Assembly (NCBI GenBank): GCA_025449515.1
Contig: JANWJI010000105.1
Location: forward strand, 1-27,681
DNA from: Nitrososphaeraceae archaeon
GTDB taxonomy: Archaea > Thermoproteota > Nitrososphaeria > Nitrososphaerales > Nitrososphaeraceae
Direction of reading: 5' to 3'
Length of the DNA stretch: 27,681 nt
Below the pieces are notes generated by a model. The model was not told the origin of the DNA. It was given only the letters and a program-made list of their open reading frames with translations, and did no database searches. The position numbers and the translations under genes are program-made. Below are positions 8,394-15,255 of the stretch, in pieces (position 1 is the stretch's first letter; each line of letters opens with the position of its first letter).

Positions 8394-8406
8394 ATGATAT
8401 AATAAT
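8394..8406 (-). promoter_or_regulatory. Probable TATA box of the L7Ae-aIF5B operon
   Basis: The minus strand reads ATTATTATATCAT in the short interval between the glmM stop and L7Ae. Transcription would begin about 30 bases before the chosen ATG, consistent with a leadered mRNA that uses the GGTGAT site. Confidence 0.5.
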
Positions 8407-8424
8407 GTTGTCAATGACCGATCT

Positions 8425-9807
8425 TTATGGACTAGCTTGCCGTAAGACATTCTCTATCACGGATGTGTACTCATCTACCGTTGAATACAACCTTGATTCG
8501 TCAACAGATTCAGCGTACATCCTCAATATCGGTTCAGTACCACTAGGTCTTACTAAAATCCATGAATCTTTATCAAGCCACATTTTGGCCCCATCAATCG
8601 TTTCAGTCTTCAGTGGGTTCTTATAGTCAAGACACATCTCAACTGCCTTATTGGCAATATCGATTGTATCACATTCGAATTTCGATTTATATTGAAATGT
8701 TTTAGGTAATTTACTTAGCATTTGAGATAGCGACTCATTCGTTGTCGATGAAGCGAGCATATCCAGTACAAGTGCAGTTGTCATGGCACCGTCCCTCACT
8801 TCATTCATTTTGCCATACATGAATCCACCATTCTCTTCAAGTCCTATGATAGATTTACGTGCTAACATTTCTCTAGAGACTTCCACACTTCCCACCTTGG
8901 TCAATAGAACTTTCGAGTTCTCTTCATTCGCCACTAGAGAGACTAACATAGTAGTATTAATCGGGCAGACAATCTCAGTACCACTATGCCTGGATCTTAG
9001 TAGAAATCTAACCAGAAGGGCTCCAGTTTTGTCTCCTGGATGTGCTATTCCTTTTTCATCACAAAATATACTTCGATCTCCATCACCGTCATAAGCCACG
9101 CCGAAATCGGCGTCTAGATCCCTTACAATCTCACATAATGGATTTAGATTACTCAAAGTAGGTTCCGAACCGCGCGCCGAGAAAGTACCATCCAGCTCAC
9201 CATTAATTGTTATCACCTGACAACCAAGCCGTCTTAGCAATAGCGGAGCAACGGATCCCTGAACGCCATTTCCCAAATCCATGATAACCTTAAACTTCCG
9301 TTGGCGTATCTTGTCGGAATTGACTAAAGTGAGTACAGCATCTAGATATGGATTAATAATATTATCTTCCTTGTACAGTATTCCCCAACCGTCAGTTCTA
9401 GAAAATTTTTTTTTAAGGTAAATTTTTTCTACCTTTAACTCGTCTTCTCTCGAAAGCTCGACACCATCTGATGCTATTGGTTTAATTCCATTATACTGTG
9501 GAGGATTATGCGAAGCAGTGATCATTATACCTCCGCTGTACCGGTATCTTTTTGTTGCAAACTGCAAACAGGGAGTAGGAATAATTCCGGCATCCCATAC
9601 GTCAAGACCGGCCGAATTTACCGCAGAGCTAACCAGTCTTGAAATAATAGGACTTGACAGTCTTGCATCTTGACCAATCAATATCTTTCCCCTTTTGAAA
9701 AAAGTAGCAAGAGAATAAGATAAATTTGTAATAAGATCGAATTCAAGTTCTCTTCCAAAAATACCTCTCACTCCGTTCGTACCAAAAAGCCTATTCCTAA
9801 TCTGCAT
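8425..9807 (-). CDS. glmM: Phosphoglucosamine mutase / phosphomannomutase family
   Basis: The 460-residue phosphohexomutase interconverts 6-phospho and 1-phospho sugars, feeding UDP-GlcNAc or GDP-mannose synthesis. The opening LFGTNGVRG, the phosphoserine loop TASHNPPQYNGIK (Ser99), the Mg site DGDGDRS (Asp240, 242, 244), the sugar loop EENGG and the phosphate loop RPSGTEPILR are all intact, in the usual four-domain order. Archaeal members are often annotated GlmM, and some act on several sugars, so the exact substrate is open. It has its own AT-rich promoter region (TTTAAATTATAAACC around 9820-9834). Functionally it could supply precursors to the sugar cluster at 18-24 kb. Confidence 0.88.
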   Translation of the reverse strand: MQIRNRLFGTNGVRGIFGRELEFDLITNLSYSLATFFKRGKILIGQDARLSSPIISRLVSSAVNSAGLDVWDAGIIPTPCLQFATKRYRYSGGIMITASHNPPQYNGIKPIASDGVELSREDELKVEKIYLKKKFSRTDGWGILYKEDNIINPYLDAVLTLVNSDKIRQRKFKVIMDLGNGVQGSVAPLLLRRLGCQVITINGELDGTFSARGSEPTLSNLNPLCEIVRDLDADFGVAYDGDGDRSIFCDEKGIAHPGDKTGALLVRFLLRSRHSGTEIVCPINTTMLVSLVANEENSKVLLTKVGSVEVSREMLARKSIIGLEENGGFMYGKMNEVRDGAMTTALVLDMLASSTTNESLSQMLSKLPKTFQYKSKFECDTIDIANKAVEMCLDYKNPLKTETIDGAKMWLDKDSWILVRPSGTEPILRMYAESVDESRLYSTVDEYTSVIENVLRQASP

Positions 9808-9984
9808 CTATATCAATTTGGTTTATAATTTAAAAGAGACAATTTATTGGTATCTGTGGTTCCTTCAAGGTTTGCTCGCGCGATTCCGAACCTTAACTAA
9901 TCTTTCAGGTTTGCATATGAATAGTAAGCATATAGGACTTTTTCGTTACTTTTTGTATAGATGATGGCTGGTGTCCAAATAAAC

Positions 9985-9994
9985 AAATTTAACC
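9985..9994 (+). promoter_or_regulatory. Probable TATA element of tRNA-Leu
   Basis: AAATTTAACC lies 25-34 bases before the first base of the tRNA at 10019, the expected distance. The rest of the interval 9808-10018 holds only the glmM promoter; I see no gene in it. Confidence 0.35.
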
Positions 9995-10051
9995 TACCCA
10001 TAATAGTAAATAGATAGAGCGGGGGTCGCCAAGCCCGGCCAACGGCGCAGG

Positions 10052-10093
10052 TCTCGTTTTTATTCTATAACTGTAATAAAAAAAGAGGGCGAA
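10052..10093 (+). other. tRNA-Leu intron 1 (42 nt, between positions 30 and 31)
   Basis: The fold is a bulge-helix-bulge. The 5' bulge is G10050-G10051|T10052 and the 3' bulge A10092-A10093|G10094. The central helix pairs C10046-G10091, G10047-C10090 and C10048-G10089, with an A/G mismatch as the fourth pair. The inner helix starts with CTC (10053-10055) against GAG (10085-10087) and continues into a T-rich/A-rich stem. Both cuts fall after the second bulge base, as the archaeal splicing endonuclease does. The location in the anticodon stem is non-canonical. Confidence 0.7.
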
Positions 10094-10101
10094 GCTTAGA
10101 A

Positions 10102-10119
10102 TGAGTCAGGCTCCTATAA
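10102..10119 (+). other. tRNA-Leu intron 2 (18 nt, near position 38/39)
   Basis: A short hairpin GAG-TCAGG-CTC (10103-10113) is flanked by a partial central helix TAG (10097-10099) with CTA (10114-10116). Because AA occurs on both sides, the exact cut could lie between positions 36/37, 37/38 (the canonical place) or 38/39; the mature sequence is the same in each case. The relaxed bulge-helix-bulge is weaker than that of intron 1. Confidence 0.5.
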
Positions 10120-10230
10120 CCCTGTTCCTCAGGGATTCGTGGGTTCGAATCCCACCTCCCGCATCCAGTCATGTCACCTATCCTGTAATTACCAATACTC
10201 TTCAACTACGAGAGATAATGTCATAGTGAC

Positions 10231-10413
10231 TCATGTAAGTCGTACGCAAAGTCTTCTTTCCTTATGGTCTTGAAAATGGATTTCGCAAAAATCACTGCCA
10301 CAATCATAACAATGCCAAGCTGATAAAGTATAACAAACCGTACATTTACGAAATGGCATATTGTAATCGTAATTTTTTTTCCCCTTAGATTTTTGTTGCC
10401 GCTGCTGCTTCAT
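10231..10413 (-). CDS. Small zinc-finger protein (HIT/B-box-like), 60 aa
   Basis: The 60-residue protein has a basic N-terminal tail (MKQQRQQKSKGKK) followed by a compact metal-binding pattern: Cys24, Cys27, Cys35, Cys38, Cys43, His46, His50 and Cys56. Eight ligands at this spacing suggest two zinc ions in a cross-braced fold like HIT-type or B-box fingers. It most likely binds protein or RNA; no enzyme motif is present. It sits alone between tRNA-Leu and purU, pointing toward the tRNA. I infer it is real from the dense and ordered Cys/His pattern, which would be unlikely in a random frame. No specific function is claimed. Confidence 0.6.
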   Translation of the reverse strand: MKQQRQQKSKGKKNYDYNMPFRKCTVCYTLSAWHCYDCGSDFCEIHFQDHKERRLCVRLT

Positions 10414-10606
10414 AAGATCTGTGCACTAACAATTTCCGTAACAATAGTTACCGTATTCATTTGTCATACCATTATGCCCTCACATTGTTAATTCCAGGAA
10501 GTTCAGGTACAATTCCAACTACAATTTCACCACCATATTTTGAATTTAAATGTTTGTTTGCTTCAAATGGAAGATTTAATTCTGGTATTATAGATCGTGG
10601 CATCTT

Positions 10607-11470
10607 ATGGGTAATGATCCACAGGCTCTCGTGGAGCTTACGGTAATAGGGAAGGATCGGAAGGGGGTCGTCGCTGACATAACTAATTTCATATTTACGA
10701 AAGGTGGGAATATTGAAAAGGTGAACCAGAAAATAACGCGAGGCCTATTTGGGATGCATTTGGAGGCATCATTTCACAAAATTGATAGAGGTTCTCTCGA
10801 TGACGGGTTAATGGCCTTGTCAAAGAAGCTGAATATGGAAATTAGAGTTCATTATGAAGAACCGAACAGGCTCAAAAACATAGGTATTTTAGTTACCAAA
10901 GAAGCACGCTGTCTAGAAAAAATCTTGGATTCTAAAAAACGGAACGAAATAAATGCAAACATTTCCGTGATAATTGGAAACGACAGATTATTGTCTCAGA
11001 TTGCAAATGACTTTCAAATCCCGTTTCATGCAGTCTCCTACGACGACCGAACCGATATTGCCGAACAAAATATTTTGGAATTGATAGAACAATATAATAT
11101 CGACCTTATAGTTTTAGCGAGATATATGCGAATTCTAAGCCCTAACTTTGTTTGGAGATATCCAAATCGGATCATAAATATCCATCCATCATTGCTGCCT
11201 GCCTTTCCTGGGGCTCTAGCATACGCTCAGGCTTACGAAAGAGGTGCTAAAATAATTGGCTGCACTTCACACTTTGTAACAGATGATCTCGATCAAGGTC
11301 CAATAATATGTCAAGACGCATTCAAAGTGTTGGAAAGCGACACATTAGATACCATAAAGACAAAAGGAAGAGATTTAGAAGCCTCTACTTTGTTGAATGC
11401 GATCAAGTTATATCTAGAGGGGAGGCTAGAGGTCTATTGGGGAAAAGTAATTACAAAGTCACATGCCTGA
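10607..11470 (+). CDS. purU: Formyltetrahydrofolate deformylase (PurU)
   Basis: The 287-residue enzyme hydrolyses 10-formyl-tetrahydrofolate to formate and tetrahydrofolate. An N-terminal ACT domain (about residues 7-85, VELTVIGKDRKGVVADITNF) is joined to a formyltransferase-fold catalytic domain. The catalytic Asn191 and His193 lie in IINIHPSLLPAFPGA, and Asp229 lies in the TDDLDQGPII loop; this is the triad of the family. The ACT domain separates PurU from GAR transformylase. The TTTAAAT-like element near 10545 or the TATTATAG near 10583 could be its promoter. The interval 10414-10606 shows no other gene. The next gene (creatininase family) is in the same direction after 125 bases. Confidence 0.92.
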   Translation: MGNDPQALVELTVIGKDRKGVVADITNFIFTKGGNIEKVNQKITRGLFGMHLEASFHKIDRGSLDDGLMALSKKLNMEIRVHYEEPNRLKNIGILVTKEARCLEKILDSKKRNEINANISVIIGNDRLLSQIANDFQIPFHAVSYDDRTDIAEQNILELIEQYNIDLIVLARYMRILSPNFVWRYPNRIINIHPSLLPAFPGALAYAQAYERGAKIIGCTSHFVTDDLDQGPIICQDAFKVLESDTLDTIKTKGRDLEASTLLNAIKLYLEGRLEVYWGKVITKSHA

Positions 11471-11595
11471 ATTTTTTAAAAATGTCAAACGTACTTGTCA
11501 GTGGAATAAAGGTACAAGGATCCTTCTTCGGGGCTTAAATTCGTGCATAAGGCTAGTTTTAAAGTTGATAAGTGTGTCCTATATAATTTCTGTAA

Positions 11596-12303
11596 TTGTC
11601 TATCCATATTAATGAACTTACTGACCCGGAGTTTCGTAATGCCGTGGCCCGAATCCACACAGCTATAATTCCAGTAGGTTCGCTTGAACAACATGGTGAA
11701 CATTTGCCAATCTCCACTGACTCAATAATTGTTGATTACATTTCTGCGAAGGTGGCATTGGATGTTAGCGCGTTTAAACTGCCAGTAGTATATTATGGGA
11801 TATCGTACGAACACAAGCCACTGTTCAACATATCTCTACAGAGTTCCACGCTGTTAGCTGTCATATCTGAGATATGTTGTTCTTTACTAGAAAACGGAAT
11901 GAAAACCATTATCATCCTTAACGGACATCACGGAAATGCTGGTATACTACAATACGTGTCACAAACCACCCTCGGAAATATTTCGAGGCAATCTAATATT
12001 TATGTTCTCAACTATTGGCAATTAATGTCAGATAAATTTGATCATGCCGGTAACATCGAGACGTCATTACTACTAGCCATTGCTCCGAATCTAGTCCAAA
12101 TGCAAAAGGCAAAACCTAACTCCAAAGAATTACAAAAATCAAAGATGGCTTATACTGCTATTGCGAACTCTCCAGGTAGTTTCCCACGGCTGACAGGCAA
12201 TGGTGTATGGGGCGATCCAACTGGCGCAAGGGTAGAAAAAGGGATTGAATTATTGCGAGAAATTGTCGATAATATTAAATCTGTTATAATCGAACTACAG
12301 TAG
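11596..12303 (+). CDS. Creatininase-family metal-dependent amidohydrolase
   Basis: The 235-residue protein carries the family motifs PVGSLEQHGEHLPISTD (26-42), NGHHGN (109-114) and HAGNIETS (150-157), so the metal ligands Glu31, His33, Asp42, a His of the HH pair and Glu155 are present. Known relatives include creatininase, MftE and the archaeal formamide hydrolase ArfB of riboflavin and F420 synthesis. An ArfB-like role would fit an archaeon, but the motifs alone do not separate the subfamilies. The start is TTG: an in-frame stop lies directly before it and there is no in-frame ATG. A TATA-like TTTTAAAG at 11557-11564 would give a leader of a few bases. A run of Ts right after the purU stop suggests separate transcription. 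Confidence 0.82.
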   Translation: MSIHINELTDPEFRNAVARIHTAIIPVGSLEQHGEHLPISTDSIIVDYISAKVALDVSAFKLPVVYYGISYEHKPLFNISLQSSTLLAVISEICCSLLENGMKTIIILNGHHGNAGILQYVSQTTLGNISRQSNIYVLNYWQLMSDKFDHAGNIETSLLLAIAPNLVQMQKAKPNSKELQKSKMAYTAIANSPGSFPRLTGNGVWGDPTGARVEKGIELLREIVDNIKSVIIELQ

Positions 12304-12422
12304 TGGAAATTGTCGGATTGTGCCAGTATTTAGTTACATCGATCTGTTCTTGCTTGGTTTAATTTTTATGGAAATCCTCGCGAAATACCTTCATACCAGG
12401 CCTAGACTTTGGCTGACAATGA

Positions 12423-12436
12423 TATTTTAATATATC
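12423..12436 (+). promoter_or_regulatory. TATA box of the LSm-L37e pair
   Basis: TATTTTAATATATC is centred about 43 bases before the LSm ATG, giving a leader near 17 nt. The interval 12304-12472 shows nothing else. Confidence 0.5.
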
Positions 12437-12472
12437 ACCATGTTACGCCTATTCCATAGGTAGAATTTAGCG

Positions 12473-12703
12473 ATGTCAGTTGATATGGCTGTAAAAGTCT
12501 TGGACGAAAGCTTGGGCAAAGTTGTTCTTATAAAGCTAAAAGGAGGCAAGGTAATTAGAGGTAATTTACATGGATTTGACCAACACATGAATTTATTGTT
12601 AGAGAATTCTGTAGAATTGCTTCAGGATGGCAAATCTAATGATCTAGGAACTATCGTAGTGAGAGGCGATAATGTTGTCATCATTTCTCCCCCGCCTCAA
12701 TAA
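12473..12703 (+). CDS. LSm/Sm-like archaeal RNA-binding protein
   Basis: The 76-residue protein forms the Sm fold, which assembles into heptameric rings that bind U-rich RNA. The Sm1 motif is visible as VLIKLKGGKVIRGNLHGFDQ followed by HMNLLLENS (residues 18-46), and the Sm2 motif as GTIVVRGDNVVIISPP (59-74). It is followed after 26 bases by the L37e gene, a pairing well known in archaea. Confidence 0.94.
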   Translation: MSVDMAVKVLDESLGKVVLIKLKGGKVIRGNLHGFDQHMNLLLENSVELLQDGKSNDLGTIVVRGDNVVIISPPPQ

Positions 12704-12719
12704 TAATTAGAAAAAATTC

Positions 12720-12725
12720 GGTGAT
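12720..12725 (+). promoter_or_regulatory. Ribosome binding site of L37e
   Basis: GGTGAT lies four bases before the ATG at 12730. It marks L37e as an internal, leadered cistron after LSm and decides between the ATG at 12730 and an out-of-frame ATG at 12726. Confidence 0.55.
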
Positions 12726-12729
12726 ATGA

Positions 12730-12900
12730 ATGACCAAAGGCACTACATCGATGGGAAAGTTCACGAGGAAAAAGGTGCACATTAGGTGTAGGAGGTGTGG
12801 ACACAACTCGTTCCACAAGCGAGGAAAGACTTGTTCGAAATGTGGATATCCTGAGCCGAAAATGCGAAAATACAGTTGGATAAAAAGAAGCGTTCTGTGA
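12730..12900 (+). CDS. rpl37e: 50S ribosomal protein L37e
   Basis: This short gene encodes 56 residues beginning MTKGTTSMGKFTRKK. The zinc ligands are Cys20, Cys23, Cys35 and Cys38 in the order CRRC ... CSKC. The basic C-terminal part KMRKYSWIKRSV is typical of archaeal L37e, which sits in the 23S rRNA core near the exit tunnel. The ATG has a GGTGAT ribosome site at the right distance, and it follows LSm in the same direction. The match in length, cysteine spacing and context is strong. Confidence 0.95.
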   Translation: MTKGTTSMGKFTRKKVHIRCRRCGHNSFHKRGKTCSKCGYPEPKMRKYSWIKRSVL

Positions 12901-12930
12901 TATTCAATGTTGCTTCTGTGAGATGACCTA

Positions 12931-12940
12931 ATCTTTTTTT
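12931..12940 (+). terminator. T-run after L37e
   Basis: A T-rich run ending in seven Ts follows the L37e stop by 30 bases and is a plausible terminator for the LSm-L37e transcript. It lies between that operon and the next gene at 12973. Confidence 0.45.
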
Positions 12941-12972
12941 GTCGAAAACTGGACCTGCGGAAATGCTCAATT

Positions 12973-13710
12973 TTGTTTGAGCTAGTTGTTATAGCTGTGT
13001 CATCAGTATTGGGTGCGTTGTCCGTTTCGCTTCTCCATGGTAGCAAGACAGTAACAAATAGTATAGATAAAATGAAAGGTAAAGCCATCTTACATCCATT
13101 CGAATCTGCACGCGGTGAACTTGAATCGTCGAAGCTTGAGAAGGAGGCCTTGGCTGATAAAATAAATAGAGCCTACGAAGCCAAGAATGAGGGAAAGATA
13201 GACACATACGAGCGAGACAAGATAATCCTAAACTGCAAAGAACAAATAAGATTACAGAATATAAGAATTAAGGACTTGGATGAGGTTAGCAATTATTCTG
13301 AGATTCTAAAAATGCGTTCAGAATTGGTAGGGCTCTTGGAGATTAGGATTCCGAAGATCGATAGCAAATTAAGGGAATTATCAACAAAATTAATAGTTAA
13401 CAGCGCCTCTAACCTCGAATCGTCTATACCGTTCAGTGCCAATCCTAATGAGAAAGAAAAGGAAAAATCCACAGGCAAAACAGCGATCGTTACAAATATG
13501 AAAAATAATCGTCGATCAAGAGGATATAGCTATACCGAAGAGAATATCCAGAAAATTCAGCACGAGATCACTCAAGCATTAACCGAGTTGGAAGAACCAA
13601 GCATTCATTCCATTAATAACATCACAGGGAATTATCAACTAACAGACAAAAAAATGACCCTTGAAAGAGTCCAGAAAAGAGACGCATTATCATTTTTGAA
13701 TGACTCATGA
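12973..13710 (+). CDS. Membrane-anchored coiled-coil protein, function unknown
   Basis: I do not recognise this 245-residue protein. Residues 2-21 (FELVVIAVSSVLGALSVSLL) form a single hydrophobic segment, likely an N-terminal anchor. About residues 45-145 are rich in Glu, Lys, Leu and Ile with heptad-like spacing, suggesting a long coiled coil. A low-complexity polar linker follows, and the C-terminal part has another helical stretch (ENIQKIQHEITQALTELEEP). There are almost no cysteines and no enzyme motif. The start is taken as TTG 12973 because the upstream reading frame, open back to 12922, has no ATG or GTG and this TTG gives the intact membrane segment. A T-run just upstream suggests it is transcribed separately from L37e. 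Confidence 0.7.
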   Translation: MFELVVIAVSSVLGALSVSLLHGSKTVTNSIDKMKGKAILHPFESARGELESSKLEKEALADKINRAYEAKNEGKIDTYERDKIILNCKEQIRLQNIRIKDLDEVSNYSEILKMRSELVGLLEIRIPKIDSKLRELSTKLIVNSASNLESSIPFSANPNEKEKEKSTGKTAIVTNMKNNRRSRGYSYTEENIQKIQHEITQALTELEEPSIHSINNITGNYQLTDKKMTLERVQKRDALSFLNDS

Positions 13711-13860
13711 CAAATCGTGATTCCGATTCCATTAATTGCAAAAGGAAGTTATAAAATTTAGATTTCATCGTATCCAACGTATTACGACATTAATCCGGTA
13801 ATTAATATTAAAAATCTGACACTACCGTTTGTTGCGATTTACTTACCGGCCTCTGTTCAC

Positions 13861-14430
13861 TTAACAATCATTCATATAATCTCCATATTGTGCATGTCTA
13901 CAAATAAGCTCAACCAATTCATGACGTACTTTTAACTTACTATCGTTATCTTTCCTACTAGGGAAAAAATCATCGAAACGCTCGGTTCTATCTTTTATGT
14001 ACTGTATTGCCCTTTCTGTGATTCTTTTCTCATATGAAGAATGGATGTGATGATGATTTGGTTTCAAGAACTGAAGCTTGTGAATACCAAGTCCCACCAT
14101 TGGTAGAAATCGGATGTTCTCCATATTCTTTCACAACGTTTGACAGAAATCTCTCTGCCATAAGTATGTTCCTTTCATTGGAGGTACGTTTAACAAAGAT
14201 TGCCCTATTGGTTGGCTCGATAGCAACCCATAACCATACATAGTTACTACCGACTCTAATCAATGTTTCATCTGTGATAAATTCAGATAGTCTCTATCTC
14301 GTTCGTTTGCAATAGCTTCCTTGGCTTGTATCGCTGGATCCAGTTCCAAATGGAAACATGGTTCATTTCCATTAATTGAGATAGCCGTTGTAATGCTTTT
14401 CGAAGTGATAAGCCTGAAAAGTATAACTAT
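13861..14430 (-). pseudogene. Decayed DDE transposase (IS6/IS240-like)
   Basis: Three pieces of one transposase lie in different minus-strand frames. The N-terminal piece (about 14284-14426) reads FSGLSLRKALQRLSQLMEMN then HVSIWNWIQRYKPRK. The middle piece (about 14070-14300) holds FITDETLIRVGSNYVWLWVA, the first catalytic Asp region, and EHPISTNGGTWY, where the second catalytic Asp (usually STDGGTWY) is Asn. The C-terminal piece (13861-14100) has HSSYEKRITERAIQYIKDRT with the catalytic Glu. At least two frameshifts and a stop just before the N-terminal piece make it non-functional. I found no convincing terminal inverted repeats or target duplication. The family is assigned from the overall pattern, not from a search. 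Confidence 0.8.
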
Positions 14431-15246
14431 AGTACGTAGTAAACATATTTTGATGAGGCCCTATGTCTTTCTTTGAATATAGCCATTAGCAGGATGTAGG
14501 AAGTCTTTAGCTGTAGGTCTATCCGTTAAGCGAACAAGGCCTACTTACTTACTACACATCACGTTAAAATAGGAGTTTTATTTTTCGAGCTAGGACGTAG
14601 TGATTCACACGCGATATTCCGTCAAAGTCAGGGATCGTTCTTTCAAGACACACCATCAGCTGGTATAGTTTACTAATTTTCTATAATAAATGAAGGACGA
14701 GCAAACCAAAAAAAGAGGTTAGACGAATGTCCGGTGAATTGTAAGACTATTGACCTGAAGCCAAAGAACTACCAAGGTATTAGTCAATACAGGCTCATGA
14801 GGCAAGTTTGAAGAGGAGGTATCAGTATAGGTGGTTCTTCGGAAACCGCGGGGACGTTTTTTGGTGTAATTCCGACCATGTCAACATAATCTTAATTACC
14901 ATAAAGAATTTCACAATGGTGAACAATATATCAGTGGAGAAATCCTCGTCCTGCGCCTTTAGATTTATTTCAATAAGTTGTAACTATGCCCTGAGGACAT
15001 AGCCGCCGTGGCAAGAAACGCCGATGGAGGTAGTACATTCTATACAAAGTCTTTAAATTCTACGATATCAATTCCGAACGAATCAGGGATATAAAATTGG
15101 ACAGAATTTAAGATATACTGCTGAAACAGATCCAAATCGAAATATTACCTTTCTTTCTCCAACTATTTTCGGATACCTTCGAATTCTTCAAAATTTGACT
15201 AGACACGACACATTTTGGGAAAGGTTAAAGTTGCATTGACATTATT
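14431..15246. other. Gene-free stretch of about 800 bases
   Basis: No frame on either strand gives a recognisable protein; the longest open frame (14808-15002, plus) is a Trp/Asn/Ser-rich sequence without family features or a supporting TATA box. No tRNA-like cloverleaf and no long repeat was seen. Next to a decayed transposase this is most simply eroded insertion debris. The only regulatory element I can place is GGTTAAAGTT at about 15222-15231, the probable TATA region of rpiA. Confidence 0.5.
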
Positions 15247-15255
15247 TTGCATTTC

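Larger units (their letters stand above)
10019..10163 (+). tRNA. tRNA-Leu(UAG) interrupted by two introns
   Basis: This is a class II tRNA. The acceptor stem pairs GCGGGGG (10019-10025) with CTCCCGC (10156-10162), with discriminator A at 10163 and no encoded CCA. The D arm is 10028-10046. The variable arm TTCCTCAGGGATTC is 10125-10138, and the T arm GTGGG-TTCGAAT-CCCAC is 10139-10155. The gene is about 60 nt too long. Removing 10052-10093 and 10102-10119 gives an anticodon stem CAGGG/CCCTG with no mismatch and the loop CTTAGAA, hence anticodon UAG and an 85-nt mature tRNA. No single-intron reading gives a Leu anticodon. The T-arm, acceptor and variable arm style all match archaeal tRNA-Leu. 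The exon joins are inferred by folding, not measured. Confidence 0.85.

Noticed and set aside
10053..10119. Single canonical intron at position 37/38 in tRNA-Leu
   Set aside because: Every single-intron split gives anticodons for other amino acids and leaves a T/C mismatch at the top of the anticodon stem, whereas the tRNA is clearly class II Leu.
10461..10646. 61-codon plus-strand frame before purU
   Set aside because: No family features; it overlaps the start of purU in another frame and would leave no promoter for it.
14808..15002. 64-codon plus-strand frame in the gene-free stretch
   Set aside because: Odd composition, no TATA box at a useful distance and no recognisable motif.
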